From Gaiellales bacterium (GTDB taxonomy: Bacteria > Actinomycetota > Thermoleophilia > Gaiellales > JAICJC01), in NCBI GenBank assembly GCA_036273515.1, contig DASUHM010000075.1, forward strand, positions 85,137 to 149,136: a DNA stretch of 64,000 nucleotides, read 5' to 3'. Numbering within the stretch: the first letter of the stretch is position 1; the number at the start of each line of letters is the position of its first letter. The notes under the pieces are model-generated. The model did no database searches, was not told where the DNA came from, and saw nothing but the letters and a program-made list of their open reading frames with translations. The position numbers were made by a program, and so were the translations under genes. Shown here piece after piece: positions 15,585 through 23,642 of the stretch.

Positions 15585-16381
15585 ACGGCCCCGACGGCAT
15601 CCATGCCGAGACGGCCGGCGACGGGCCGCCGCTGGTCCTCGTCCATGCCGGCATCTGCGACAGCGGCATGTGGGATCCGCAGTGGCGCACGCTCGCCGGC
15701 CGGCATCGCCTGATCCGCCACGACATGCGCGGCTTCGGCCGCTCGCCGGTGCCGCCGGGCGCGTACTCGCACGCGGGCGATCTGGTTGCCGTGATGGACG
15801 CGGCCGGCATCGCCGAGGCCGTGGTCGTCGGCACGTCGATGGGCGGACGGGTGGCGCTCGAGGTGGCCGTCGCGCATCCGGAGCGCGTCTCGGCGCTCGT
15901 CCTCGTCGGATCCGGTGTGCCCGGCCATGAGTGGTCGGATGCCGTCAAGGAGTACTGGGCGGCAGAGGACGAGGCGATCGAGCGCGGCGACTTCGCCGAG
16001 GCCGCGGAGGTCAACGTGCGCTTCTGGATCGACGGCCCCGGCCGCCGGCCGGAGGACGTCGACCCGGAGCTGCGCCGCCATGCCCACGCGATGCAGCTGC
16101 GCGCGCTCGAGCTGCAGGTGCCGAGCTACCTGGAGGTCGGCGACCTCGAGGAGCCGCTCGTGTCCGACCTCGGCGAGCGCCTGGGCGAGGTGACCCAGCC
16201 CACGCTTGTCGTGATCGGCGAGGCCGACCAGCCCGACATCCACGCCATCGCCCGGCACATCGTGGCGAGCCTGCCCGACACGGCCGAGGCGTCGATCCCC
16301 GACGCCGGCCATCTGCCGAGCATGGAGCGGCCCGAGACCTTCGACCGGCTGCTCGGCGACTTCCTCACCCGACGGGCTTGA
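15581..16381 (+). CDS. Alpha/beta hydrolase
   Basis: A 266-residue alpha/beta hydrolase of the 3-oxoadipate enol-lactonase-like group. The nucleophile is Ser in VVGTSMGGRVAL (about residue 87), the oxyanion segment is LVHAGICDSGMWD, and the late GHLPSMERPE carries the catalytic His. The acid is probably Asp in GEADQPD. It is the last gene of the operon starting at 14725. Its final 17 bases overlap the end of the convergent LCP gene. Confidence 0.85.
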   Translation: MNGPDGIHAETAGDGPPLVLVHAGICDSGMWDPQWRTLAGRHRLIRHDMRGFGRSPVPPGAYSHAGDLVAVMDAAGIAEAVVVGTSMGGRVALEVAVAHPERVSALVLVGSGVPGHEWSDAVKEYWAAEDEAIERGDFAEAAEVNVRFWIDGPGRRPEDVDPELRRHAHAMQLRALELQVPSYLEVGDLEEPLVSDLGERLGEVTQPTLVVIGEADQPDIHAIARHIVASLPDTAEASIPDAGHLPSMERPETFDRLLGDFLTRRA

Positions 16382-18359
16382 GCGACCGGGCGATCGCGAG
16401 CATCTCGGGATCGGTGAGGTCGTCGAGCAGGGTGTTCTGCACCCAGTAGGCGACGCCGTTCTGGACGAAGGCGATCGTCTGGATGTGGCTGCCGTTGAAG
16501 AAGAACATGTACGTGCGCCCGTCGAGCTTGCGGGTCGCGTTCGGCGTCTGCAGGAGCGGCGCGTCGGTGAAGCGCGTCTCCTCGATGCCGAAGTAGGGAC
16601 CCATCGCCGTTGGCCCCTTGAACACGGCGTACATGGAATTCCAGCCCTTGCCGGCGGCTCCGATCCCGTAGATGCGGATCGGCGACGTCGACGTTCCGTC
16701 GCAGCTGAGCGTTCCCGAGCCCGCCGGCGTCGGCACCCAGGGGCACAGGGAGTACTGGTTCTGCATCGCGGTCGGGTACATGATCGGGAAGTGCAGGACG
16801 CTCTGGACGTGCTGGAAGTCGGCCCGGTACGCCGTCGTCTTCGTGATCGTGGCCGGCGGCCCGGTGGCCTTCGTGGGCGTCTTCTTGGGCGCGATCAGCG
16901 CCACCTTGCCGACGAAGCCCTGCCCGATCACGACCGCCACCTTGGCCTTCGGCCCGGTCGCGGCGGCGATCGCGGCGGGCATCGGCGCGGCCGTCGCGCC
17001 TCCGCCGAGGATGTGGGCGACGTCGCCGGCGACGGCCTGGTCGCCGGGCCGGTAGTAGGCCCACGTGGCGGGATAGTCCTGCCGCGGCGCGTTGCCGGCG
17101 TGGGCGGCGTACCCCCAGGCGGCCAGGCCGTGCACGGTCTTCCCGGCCGCGCCCTTCACCCCGTTGCCGTTCAGGACGGCAACGTGCACGCCCGCCGGGT
17201 CGACGGCCGGCTTCCACGCGGGCTTGGTGTGGTGCCCGCGCCCGGTCGGCAGCGACGAACCCGCGTTCTCGAGCTTCCACGGATGCCGCCACTGCGCGAT
17301 CGCCGACGACATGTTCGTCACGTTCAGGGCCGCCTCGCCGTCGGGGGCGGTGTACGGCGTCCAGTCGAGGTGGATCGTGACCACGTGCGCGCGGGCCTCG
17401 TACGCCGTCGCGGCGAACGAGAGCAGGGTCTGCGGACTGGGCGCCTTCTCATGCGGGCCGATGATCGTGACGCTGTCCGAGATCGCGCCGAGAAGGTCGT
17501 TGATGAACGGGATGTCGGTGACCGAGATGCCGTGGAAGCGGTCGGAGGCGCGGGCCTCGAACGCTCGTAGGAACATCTGCTGGCGAGCCTGGCGGTGGAA
17601 GTCGTCGTCAGTGTGCCGGTAGCGCGAGAAGGCCAGCGCGTCGGCCCCCTTCAGCTTCTGGTAGCCGGGCTTGACGTCGATCGCCGAGAAGCCCGTCGAC
17701 GGCGAGATGCTGGGCGGGTTGTAGTAGTACTGGTCGACGTTCACGTAGATGCCGCCGAGCGTGTCGACCAGCCGCTGGAACCCGGCGAAGTCGACGTTGA
17801 TCAGGTAGTTGGGCTTGAGGCCCGTGACTCCCTCGACCGCCTGGAGCGAGGCGTTGTCGCCGCCGGCCGAGTAGGCCGAGTTGATCTTCGCCCCGAGGCT
17901 CGGCACCCACAGGTCACGCGGGATCGAGAGCAGCGAGATGACGTGGTGCTTGGGGTCGAGCCGCGCCAGCATCAGCGTGTCCGAGAGGCCGTTCTTGCCT
18001 GTGGCGCCGTCCGTGCGGTGGTCGGAGCCGATCATGAGCGCCGTGATCGGCTGCGATGACGTCGGGATCTGCTGTGCGAGGCGCTTGGACGCGTTCTGGT
18101 CGTTCTTCCCGTGGATCTTGGTGACCTTGTTGTAGACGTTGTTCAGGTACCACAACTCGTAGCCGCCGGCGGCCAGCACGATGAGCACCAGCAGGCCCAT
18201 CGTCGCCAGGATCCAGCGCGCCCAGCGCGGCAGTCGGTGGCGTCTGCGGCCCCCCCGCCGGGGTGGCTTTTGCGGTGGCCCACTTTCGTAGATCACCATC
18301 TTCGCGCGCCGGGGGGAATCTCCCTCGCCCGGACCTCTGGGCGGCGTCGTGGTTGCCAA
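16365..18359 (-). CDS. LytR-CpsA-Psr (LCP) family cell-wall glycopolymer transferase with LytR_C domain
   Basis: A 664-residue protein with a basic cytoplasmic tail, one membrane helix (WILATMGLLVLIVLAAGGYE, near residues 48-67), then the LCP domain (about 100-310). LCP marks include GSDHRTDG, SDTLMLARLDP, SIPRDLWV with the key Arg-Asp, and a later FSRYRHTDDDFHRQARQQ. LytR_C follows (about residues 390-480, VLNGNGVKGAA). The last 170 residues are an extra domain I cannot name. LCP enzymes attach teichoic-acid-like or arabinogalactan polymers to peptidoglycan outside the membrane. TTG 18359 has an AGGAG 4-5 bases upstream; ATG 18299 is the alternative. The gap from 18360 to 18497 holds a CACCGGTC/GACCGGTG inverted repeat (18431-18471) that might be an operator or terminator. 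Confidence 0.9.
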   Translation of the reverse strand: MATTTPPRGPGEGDSPRRAKMVIYESGPPQKPPRRGGRRRHRLPRWARWILATMGLLVLIVLAAGGYELWYLNNVYNKVTKIHGKNDQNASKRLAQQIPTSSQPITALMIGSDHRTDGATGKNGLSDTLMLARLDPKHHVISLLSIPRDLWVPSLGAKINSAYSAGGDNASLQAVEGVTGLKPNYLINVDFAGFQRLVDTLGGIYVNVDQYYYNPPSISPSTGFSAIDVKPGYQKLKGADALAFSRYRHTDDDFHRQARQQMFLRAFEARASDRFHGISVTDIPFINDLLGAISDSVTIIGPHEKAPSPQTLLSFAATAYEARAHVVTIHLDWTPYTAPDGEAALNVTNMSSAIAQWRHPWKLENAGSSLPTGRGHHTKPAWKPAVDPAGVHVAVLNGNGVKGAAGKTVHGLAAWGYAAHAGNAPRQDYPATWAYYRPGDQAVAGDVAHILGGGATAAPMPAAIAAATGPKAKVAVVIGQGFVGKVALIAPKKTPTKATGPPATITKTTAYRADFQHVQSVLHFPIMYPTAMQNQYSLCPWVPTPAGSGTLSCDGTSTSPIRIYGIGAAGKGWNSMYAVFKGPTAMGPYFGIEETRFTDAPLLQTPNATRKLDGRTYMFFFNGSHIQTIAFVQNGVAYWVQNTLLDDLTDPEMLAIARSLKPVG

Positions 18360-18497
18360 GCAGCTCCTCGTTCGCAGCGGCCGGCGGCGCGCGGCGACGT
18401 TGGCGGGGCACGGGTCGGCGGAGTATACGGCACCGGTCCGGCGCCCCCGTTGGAAAGTGGTTAGACCGGTGAATACACGGCGCCAGATCCCTTTTAT

Positions 18498-18932
18498 TCA
18501 GTGAGAGGCGGAGCGCTCGGACGCGCGCAGCCGCTCGGCCATCGTCTGCAGCAGCGCGATCGCGATCTTCGGCTCGTCCTGAACCGTCTTCAGGAAGGCG
18601 TTTCGGCCGAGCAGCATCGCGAACACATCCGTCTGCGCCTCGACGGTCGCGGCCCTCGGTGCGGCGTCGATCAACGCCATCTCGCCGAACCAGTCGCCGG
18701 CGCCGAGGCGCACCCCGCGCTTGCCCGGCAGCTTCACCAGGGCGGTGCCGTCGAGGATGACGTAGAAGCTGTCGCCGCGGTCGCCCGCGCGGACGATCGG
18801 GGTGAAGCGCGCATATCGGCGCGTCTTGGCCAGCTTCGCGATCTTGTTCACCTGGCGCTTGGAGAGGCCGGCGAAGAGCGGGATCTCCGCAAGCACGTCG
18901 GCCCAGCCACGGCCCATCGAATCGGTCGGCAT
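18498..18932 (-). CDS. Cyclic nucleotide-binding domain protein
   Basis: A 144-residue protein consisting almost only of a cNMP-binding (Crp-type) beta-barrel. The phosphate-binding cassette is GDWFGEMALIDAAPRAATV (about residues 79-97), with the Glu and the Arg that hold the cyclic nucleotide. No DNA-binding or enzyme domain follows, so it is a stand-alone sensor that must act through a partner. The class III cyclase at 7.4-11 kb could supply a ligand, which is speculation. GGGAG precedes ATG 18932 by 5 bases. Confidence 0.85.
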   Translation of the reverse strand: MPTDSMGRGWADVLAEIPLFAGLSKRQVNKIAKLAKTRRYARFTPIVRAGDRGDSFYVILDGTALVKLPGKRGVRLGAGDWFGEMALIDAAPRAATVEAQTDVFAMLLGRNAFLKTVQDEPKIAIALLQTMAERLRASERSASH

Positions 18933-19021
18933 CGAGGTCTCCCGGGTCGGTCGCGGGCGAGTATTTCACGAATGGCGCCGGCGCCCCTTCCGATTTGACC
19001 TCCGGCGAGCGTATATACATA

Positions 19022-19037
19022 CTTAGGTCGCCCTAAG
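19022..19037. promoter_or_regulatory. Iron-box-like palindrome (DtxR/IdeR type half-sites)
   Basis: CTTAGG-TCGC-CCTAAG is a perfect 6-4-6 inverted repeat. A further CACCCTAAG follows at 19044-19052. TTAGG/CCTAA are the half-sites of DtxR/IdeR iron boxes, though the spacing is shorter than the usual 19-mer. It lies just before the remains of an EfeB-type iron-uptake peroxidase, and also upstream of the divergent cNMP-binding gene. Confidence 0.4.
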
Positions 19038-19070
19038 ATTGGGGCACCCTAAGTCCATCGGCTGGGAGGG

Positions 19071-19252
19071 AAGCTGCGCATCCTCCGCCGCGGCTACTCG
19101 TACACCGACGGGATCGATCCGGCCACCGGCGAGCTCGGCTCGGAGCGGGCGATGGGCTGAACGAGTACATCAGGCACACGTCGAGCGCGGTCTTCGCTCT
19201 CCCTGCAGGCGTCGCTCCGGGCGGGTACGTTGGGCAGGGACTGTTCGCATGA
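19071..19252 (+). pseudogene. Remnant of an EfeB/DyP-type peroxidase C-terminus
   Basis: Two pieces in different frames match the end of DyP-type deferrochelatase/peroxidase EfeB. KLRILRRGYSYTDGIDPATG runs to a TGA at 19158-19160. A shifted frame reads GLNEYIRHTSSAVFALPAG and PGGYVGQGLFA, stopping at 19250-19252. In intact EfeB about 30 residues separate these motifs, so the remnant has an internal deletion as well as a frameshift, and the whole N-terminal part is gone. The remnant's stop overlaps the next gene's ATG. Confidence 0.7.
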
Positions 19253-20016
19253 GCTTCGACGTCTCCGCAGACTCGTACGACCGCTTCATGGGCCGCTACT
19301 CGGTGACCCTGTCGCCGCAGCTTGCCGACCTCGCCGGCGTCGCCGCCGGCCAGCGGGCGGTCGACGTGGGCTGCGGGTCGGGGATGCTCACCGCCGAGCT
19401 GGTGGCCCGCCTGGGTGCGGGCTCGGTGGCGGGGATCGACCCGTCACCGCCGTTCGTCGAGGCGATCGGGACGCGGTTCCCCGGCGTGGACGTGCGCCGC
19501 GGCACCGCCGAGGAGCTGCCGTTCGACGACGGGGAATTCGACGCTGCGCTCTCGCAGCTCGTCGTCCACTTCATGCGCGATGCGGTGCAGGGGCTGCGGG
19601 AGATGGCCCGGGTGACCCGGCCGGGCGGCGCCGTGGCCGCGTCCGTCTGGGACACGGCCGGGGGGCGGGCGCCGTTCAGCCCATTCTGGCGGGCGGCGGT
19701 CGCGCTCGACCCGAACGCGCGCGGCGAGATGGCGGTCGTCGGCGGCCGCGCCGGTCACCTCGAGGCGCTGTTCACGCAAGCCGGCATCGAGGACATCCGC
19801 ACGGTCGAGCAGCCGGCCGTCGTCGAGCACCAGACGTTCGACGACTGGTTCCAGCCGTTCACGCTGGGCGTCGGGCCGGCGGGGAGCTACCTGATCGGGA
19901 TCGACGAGCAGCGCCGGGCGGCGGTGCGGGAACGCTGCCGGGAGGAGCTCGGGGACGGCCCGTTCACGATCCCGGCGGTCGTCTGGGCGGCCGTCGGCGT
20001 CAGCCCGGCCCGCTGA
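19249..20016 (+). CDS. Class I SAM-dependent methyltransferase
   Basis: A 255-residue methyltransferase of the UbiE/MenG-like type. Motif I is AVDVGCGSGMLTAEL (about residues 37-51), the acidic loop is VAGIDPSPPF, and motif post-I/II is GTAEELPFDDGEFDAALSQL, split here across the usual strand. The C-terminal part (about 175-255) gives substrate binding; the substrate is unknown. The ATG overlaps the stop of the EfeB remnant, so the gene may have inherited that gene's promoter. Its 3' end overlaps the convergent PLP enzyme by 17 bases. Confidence 0.85.
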   Translation: MSFDVSADSYDRFMGRYSVTLSPQLADLAGVAAGQRAVDVGCGSGMLTAELVARLGAGSVAGIDPSPPFVEAIGTRFPGVDVRRGTAEELPFDDGEFDAALSQLVVHFMRDAVQGLREMARVTRPGGAVAASVWDTAGGRAPFSPFWRAAVALDPNARGEMAVVGGRAGHLEALFTQAGIEDIRTVEQPAVVEHQTFDDWFQPFTLGVGPAGSYLIGIDEQRRAAVRERCREELGDGPFTIPAVVWAAVGVSPAR

Positions 20017-21043
20017 CGACGCAACGGTAGCCCTCCGGGTCGCTCGCGCCCTCGGTGGCGACGAGCAGCACGCGCGTCTCCGACCCCAGGCCCACCGCCC
20101 GGCGCAGGTCCCTGCACTCGTCCTCGGCCGCGAGCACCTCGAGCGCGGCCAGCGTGGCCGCGCCGCAGTCGCCGATCTCGAGGCCCTGCGCGGCCAGGCC
20201 CCGCATCGCGGCGTGCGTCTCGGCATCCGAGACGGTGACCATCCCGTGCATGCCGTGCCGCAGCGTCGGCCAGGCTGACGTCGAGATCTCGGCGCAGTCG
20301 AGGCCCGCCATGGTCGTCCCCGGCGTCGTCACGGCCGTCGGCTCTCCGGCGGCGATGGAAGCGGTCAGGCAGGCTGCCGTCACCGGCTCGACGCCGACGA
20401 CCGCCGCGCCGGCGGCGGCGCCGTGGCGGGCGGCGGCCGCCGCGAGCGAACCGCACCCGACCGGCACCAGGATGAGGTCGTGTGCCGCCTGGGCGGCGGC
20501 CTCGGCGAAGAGCGTGTGGTAGCCGTCGATCACCCACCGGGCGGGGCCGGAGTCGCCGATGTCGGCAATCTCGATCGCGTCCGGCTGGGCCGCCGCCTCG
20601 GCGGCTGCCGCGACGGCGTCCTCGTAGGCGCCGTCCACGACCACGACCTCGGCGCCCTCACCGGCGATCGCCTCGCGCCGGCCCGGCGTCGAGCGGCCGG
20701 GCAGGAAGATCCGCGCGTGCAGCCCGCGCAGGGCCGCGACGTGCGCCACCGCACGGCCGTGGTTGCCGGCGCTGGCGGCGACGAGCGTGCGCACGTTCGG
20801 CCGCTCGCGCAGCGCCTGCTCGACGGCCCACGAGGCGCCGAGCACCTTGAACGCCGGCAGGCCGAAGCGGTCGGACTCGTCCTTCAGCCCGACCGCGCCG
20901 AGCCCGAGCTCGCGGGCGACGCCGGGCAGATCGTGCACGGGTGTCGGCCGGTATCCGGCCATGCGCTCGTGGAACGCGCGGGCGTCGGTGCTCGGCGGCG
21001 GCACCCGGGCGGGGTCGGCGGCGGGGTTCACGAGCGCGCGCAT
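20000..21043 (-). CDS. PLP-dependent lyase, diaminopropionate ammonia-lyase-like
   Basis: A 347-residue fold-type II PLP enzyme. The PLP lysine is in LPAFKVLGA (about residue 66), the substrate loop is ASAGNHGRAVAH (about residues 90-101), and the glycine loop VPVGCGSLAAA holds the phosphate. The overall order, with SDRFGLPAFKVLGASWA and EIGDCGAATLAALE, fits diaminopropionate ammonia-lyases and threonine-dehydratase relatives. ATG 21043 is preferred because a CACAAT hexamer ends 7 bases before it; ATG 21052 is in frame too. It is probably a catabolic deaminase. Confidence 0.8.
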   Translation of the reverse strand: MRALVNPAADPARVPPPSTDARAFHERMAGYRPTPVHDLPGVARELGLGAVGLKDESDRFGLPAFKVLGASWAVEQALRERPNVRTLVAASAGNHGRAVAHVAALRGLHARIFLPGRSTPGRREAIAGEGAEVVVVDGAYEDAVAAAAEAAAQPDAIEIADIGDSGPARWVIDGYHTLFAEAAAQAAHDLILVPVGCGSLAAAAARHGAAAGAAVVGVEPVTAACLTASIAAGEPTAVTTPGTTMAGLDCAEISTSAWPTLRHGMHGMVTVSDAETHAAMRGLAAQGLEIGDCGAATLAALEVLAAEDECRDLRRAVGLGSETRVLLVATEGASDPEGYRCVVSGPG

Positions 21044-21068
21044 GCGGCGCATTGTGTCAGTCCCGCAT

Positions 21069-21239
21069 CGGGGTCAGACCCCGAACGGCGGCCGTTGCAC
21101 TTCGGTGACACTTTCGTACGGGGTCTGACCCCGGTCAGGCGGCCGGCGCTCGGCCACTTTGACCGTGGTCGAGATGGAGCAGTGTTGGGGTCAGGCCCCC
21201 GGTGGTTTGCCGGCGTGCGGGGTCTGACCCCGGTCAGGC
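21069..21239. repeat. Cluster of GGGGTCNGACCCC palindromes
   Basis: The 190-base gap between the PLP lyase and erm carries four related palindromes. They are GGGGTCAGACCCC (21070-21082), GGGGTCTGACCCCGGTCAGG (21120-21139), GGGGTCAGGCCCCC (21187-21200) and GGGGTCTGACCCCGGTCAGG (21219-21238). The second and fourth are identical over 22 bases (21119-21140 and 21218-21239). The fourth runs into the erm stop codon. The same CCCCGGTCA ending occurs in the hairpin at 26244-26280. This looks like a REP-type dispersed repeat; no transposase gene is nearby. Confidence 0.65.
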
Positions 21240-22007
21240 TGCGAGGCCGAAGAGGGCTACCCAGTCCCACACGTCCAGGTCGTGCGGGCGGGCGTCGGGC
21301 TGCAGGCCCCGGGTGCGGGCGAAGCGCTTCCAGGTGCGCGGCGGCAACGCGAGCGCCCGCCGCACCGGGCGCGCGTCGCGGGTGAAGCCGGCCTCGAGGA
21401 ACGCCCGGTAGCCCGCGGCCTGCTCCACCGGCAGCAGCGCCGGCCGCCGCGGCCGGATCGCGAGCAGCGCTGCGTCGACCCGGGGCGGCGGGTCGAAGCA
21501 CGCCGCCGGCAGATGCCGCTCGGCCTGGAGCCGCCACCACGGCTGCCAGCGCAGCGCCAGCAACGTCGAGGGCCGCGTCGCCGCCCGCTTGCGTACGAGC
21601 CCGTCCTGGACGATCAGGTCGGCCCGGGCGAGCGCGGACGCGGGATCGTCCAGCAGCCGGCGCAGGGTCGGCGTCGTGATCGCGAACGGCACGTTGCCGA
21701 CGACGCGGTGGGGCTCGGCCGGCGGCGCCAGGGCCAGGAAGTCCGCCTCGATCACCGTCACCTGGTCGCCGCCGTAGCGGCGCCGAAGCGAGCCTGCGAG
21801 CCCGGGGTCGAGCTCGACGGCGACGACCCGCGCTCCGGCGCTTCGGAGCGGGGCCGTCAGCCGGCCGAAGCCGGCGCCGATCTCGACCACGAGCTCGCCG
21901 TCGCGAACGCCGGCCGAGGCGACGATCTCGGCCGCCAGCCCGGCGCTACGCAGGAAGTGCCGGCCGTGGCCGGCCTGCGGCCGTGCGCCGCGCCCTCGCG
22001 CGGCCAC
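21234..22007 (-). CDS. erm: Erm-type 23S rRNA adenine N-6 methyltransferase
   Basis: A 257-residue member of the KsgA/Erm dimethylase family. GRHFLRS opens the fold, motif I is VEIGAGFGRLTAPL (about residues 41-54), and the catalytic motif IV is GNVPFAITTPT (104-114). Erm enzymes have NVPF/NIPF here, while the housekeeping KsgA has NLPY. DGLVRKRA and FDPPPRVDAALL also match Erm. Methylation of A2058 in 23S rRNA would protect against macrolides, lincosamides and streptogramin B. It lies 35 bases after the efflux gene on the same strand. GTG start, weak Shine-Dalgarno. Its stop lies inside the last palindromic repeat. Confidence 0.85.
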   Translation of the reverse strand: MAARGRGARPQAGHGRHFLRSAGLAAEIVASAGVRDGELVVEIGAGFGRLTAPLRSAGARVVAVELDPGLAGSLRRRYGGDQVTVIEADFLALAPPAEPHRVVGNVPFAITTPTLRRLLDDPASALARADLIVQDGLVRKRAATRPSTLLALRWQPWWRLQAERHLPAACFDPPPRVDAALLAIRPRRPALLPVEQAAGYRAFLEAGFTRDARPVRRALALPPRTWKRFARTRGLQPDARPHDLDVWDWVALFGLAA

Positions 22008-22042
22008 GGAACGTCACCGTGAAGGTACCCATCGCGCCCATC

Positions 22043-23494
22043 CTACTCGGACTCGGTCGCGAGCTCACCGGCCGGCTCGTGGCCGCCCTGCGCCTGCACG
22101 TCGGCACGCAGCACCGAGGCGCCGATCGCCGCCGCGGCGAACGCGAACACCGCGCCGAGCAGGAAGGCGACGTGATAGCCGCCGACCAGCGCCTCGAGGT
22201 GAGCCTCGCCCGACGCGCGCAGGTCGCTCGTGTGCGACGCGGCCACGCTTGTGAGCACGGCCAGGCCGAGCGCCCCGCCCATCATGAAGGCGGTGTTGAC
22301 GACGCCCGAGGCCAGGCCGGACTCGGCCGGGTCGACGTCGTTCATCGCGGCCAGGAGCAGCGGATTGAACGACATGCCCGCGCCGAACCCGAGCAGCACC
22401 ATGCTCGGCAGGACGTCTGTGATGTAGCTGCCGCCGACGGGTGCGCGGGCGAACAGCACGAGCCCGGCTCCGGCCAGCGAGAGGCCGACCCCGAGCGGGA
22501 TGCGGACGCCGTAGCGCATCACGAGCTTGGCGGAGAGGCCGAGCGAGAACGCGGCCATGATCAGGTTCGTCGGCAGGTACGCCAGGCCGACCCGCAGCGG
22601 GCTGTAGCCGAGGATCAGCTGCAGGTAGAGCGCCGAGAGGAAGAACCAGGCGAACATCCCCGCCGCCCACAGGATGCCGACCACGTTCGAGGTGGCGACG
22701 TTGCGCAGGCGGAACAGGCCGAGCGGCATGAGCGGCGACGCCACCCGCGCCTCGATCACGAGGAACACGCCGAGCAGGGCGAGCGACGCGGCCAGCAGGC
22801 CGAGCGTCTGATCCGACGTCCAGCCGGTCTGGTTGCCGTTCACGATGGCGTAGACGGCCAGCATCAGGGCCGCGGTGACGGTGACCGCGCCGGCGACGTC
22901 GAGCTGCGTCTGCGCCTGGCCGCGCCCGGACGGGAGCAGCACGAAGCAGAGGCCGAAGACGGCCACGCCCACCGGCAGGTTGACGATGAAGATCCAGTGC
23001 CAGTCGAGCACGTCGGTGAGGACGCCGCCGAGCAGCACGCCGACGGTGCCGCCGCCGGCGGCGACGAAGCCGAACACCCCCATCGCCTTGGCCCGGTCGC
23101 CGGCCTCGGTGAACATGGTCATGATCAGCGACAGCGAGACGGCCGAGACGATCGCGCCGCCGAGGCCCTGCACCGCCCGCGCGCCGATCAGGACGTGCTG
23201 GGAGGTGGCCAGGCCGCACGCAAGCGACGCCAGCGTGAAAAGGGCGATCCCGGACAGGAACAGGCGGCGGTGGCCGAACAGGTCGCCCAGCCGGCCGCCC
23301 AGCAGCAGGAACCCGCCGAACGTCAGCAGGTAGGCGTTCACGACCCACGCGAGCGACGTCTCGGTGAAGCCGAGATCCTGGCGGATCGACGGCAGGGCGA
23401 CGTTCACGATGGTCGTGTCGAGCACGATCATGAGGCTGCCCGAGCAGAGCACGATCAGCGCCAGCCAGCGCCTGTTGCCCTCGACGCCGCTCAT
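22043..23494 (-). CDS. DHA2 family MFS multidrug exporter (14 TM)
   Basis: A 483-residue major facilitator with about 14 membrane helices. DTTIVNVALPSIRQDL (motif D1 of drug:H+ antiporters) is in helix 1, GGRLGDLFGHRR is motif A, and GPxxGG-like motif C appears as GGGTVGVLLGGVL. It belongs with the EmrB/QacA antiporters and would export drugs from the membrane. ATG 23494 overlaps the stop of a 14-codon leader (ATGA), so its translation is coupled to that leader. erm follows in the same direction. Confidence 0.9.
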   Translation of the reverse strand: MSGVEGNRRWLALIVLCSGSLMIVLDTTIVNVALPSIRQDLGFTETSLAWVVNAYLLTFGGFLLLGGRLGDLFGHRRLFLSGIALFTLASLACGLATSQHVLIGARAVQGLGGAIVSAVSLSLIMTMFTEAGDRAKAMGVFGFVAAGGGTVGVLLGGVLTDVLDWHWIFIVNLPVGVAVFGLCFVLLPSGRGQAQTQLDVAGAVTVTAALMLAVYAIVNGNQTGWTSDQTLGLLAASLALLGVFLVIEARVASPLMPLGLFRLRNVATSNVVGILWAAGMFAWFFLSALYLQLILGYSPLRVGLAYLPTNLIMAAFSLGLSAKLVMRYGVRIPLGVGLSLAGAGLVLFARAPVGGSYITDVLPSMVLLGFGAGMSFNPLLLAAMNDVDPAESGLASGVVNTAFMMGGALGLAVLTSVAASHTSDLRASGEAHLEALVGGYHVAFLLGAVFAFAAAAIGASVLRADVQAQGGHEPAGELATESE

Positions 23495-23535
23495 GTCTCC
23501 GCTCCGGTGTTGGTGGTGTTGATGTGGTTCTGCAT
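23491..23535 (-). CDS. 14-residue leader peptide of the efflux-erm operon
   Basis: A short open frame, MQNHINTTNTGAET, with a strong AAGGAG Shine-Dalgarno (23544-23549) 8 bases before its ATG. Its TGA overlaps the ATG of the efflux gene. The Shine-Dalgarno belongs clearly to the leader and not to the pump, so ribosomes must go through the leader first. Short leaders before resistance genes often sense stalled ribosomes; here the target enzymes (pump and Erm) make that plausible. No competing hairpins were worked out, so regulation is inference. Confidence 0.6.
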   Translation of the reverse strand: MQNHINTTNTGAET

Positions 23536-23552
23536 GGAAGTGGCTCCTTGAA

Positions 23553-23578
23553 GGTCTTCGAGTCTGTCACTGAAGACC
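23553..23578. promoter_or_regulatory. Inverted repeat upstream of the leader peptide
   Basis: Perfect 7-bp repeat GGTCTTC (23553-23559) and GAAGACC (23572-23578), spaced 12 bases, just upstream of the leader Shine-Dalgarno. It could be a repressor operator or a hairpin in the 5' leader. Confidence 0.4.
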
Positions 23579-23642
23579 GGGCAGGCGGCCGAAACTCATC
23601 GAGCGCGCACCGTAGCGATCGGGCCCGCGGCGTTCGCGCAGG

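Noticed and set aside
17250..17275. GAAC-CCGC-GTTC, a LexA-like core, inside the LCP gene
   Set aside because: It lies deep inside a coding region and lacks the purine/pyrimidine pattern of the consensus; about one such core is expected by chance in 64 kb of this composition.
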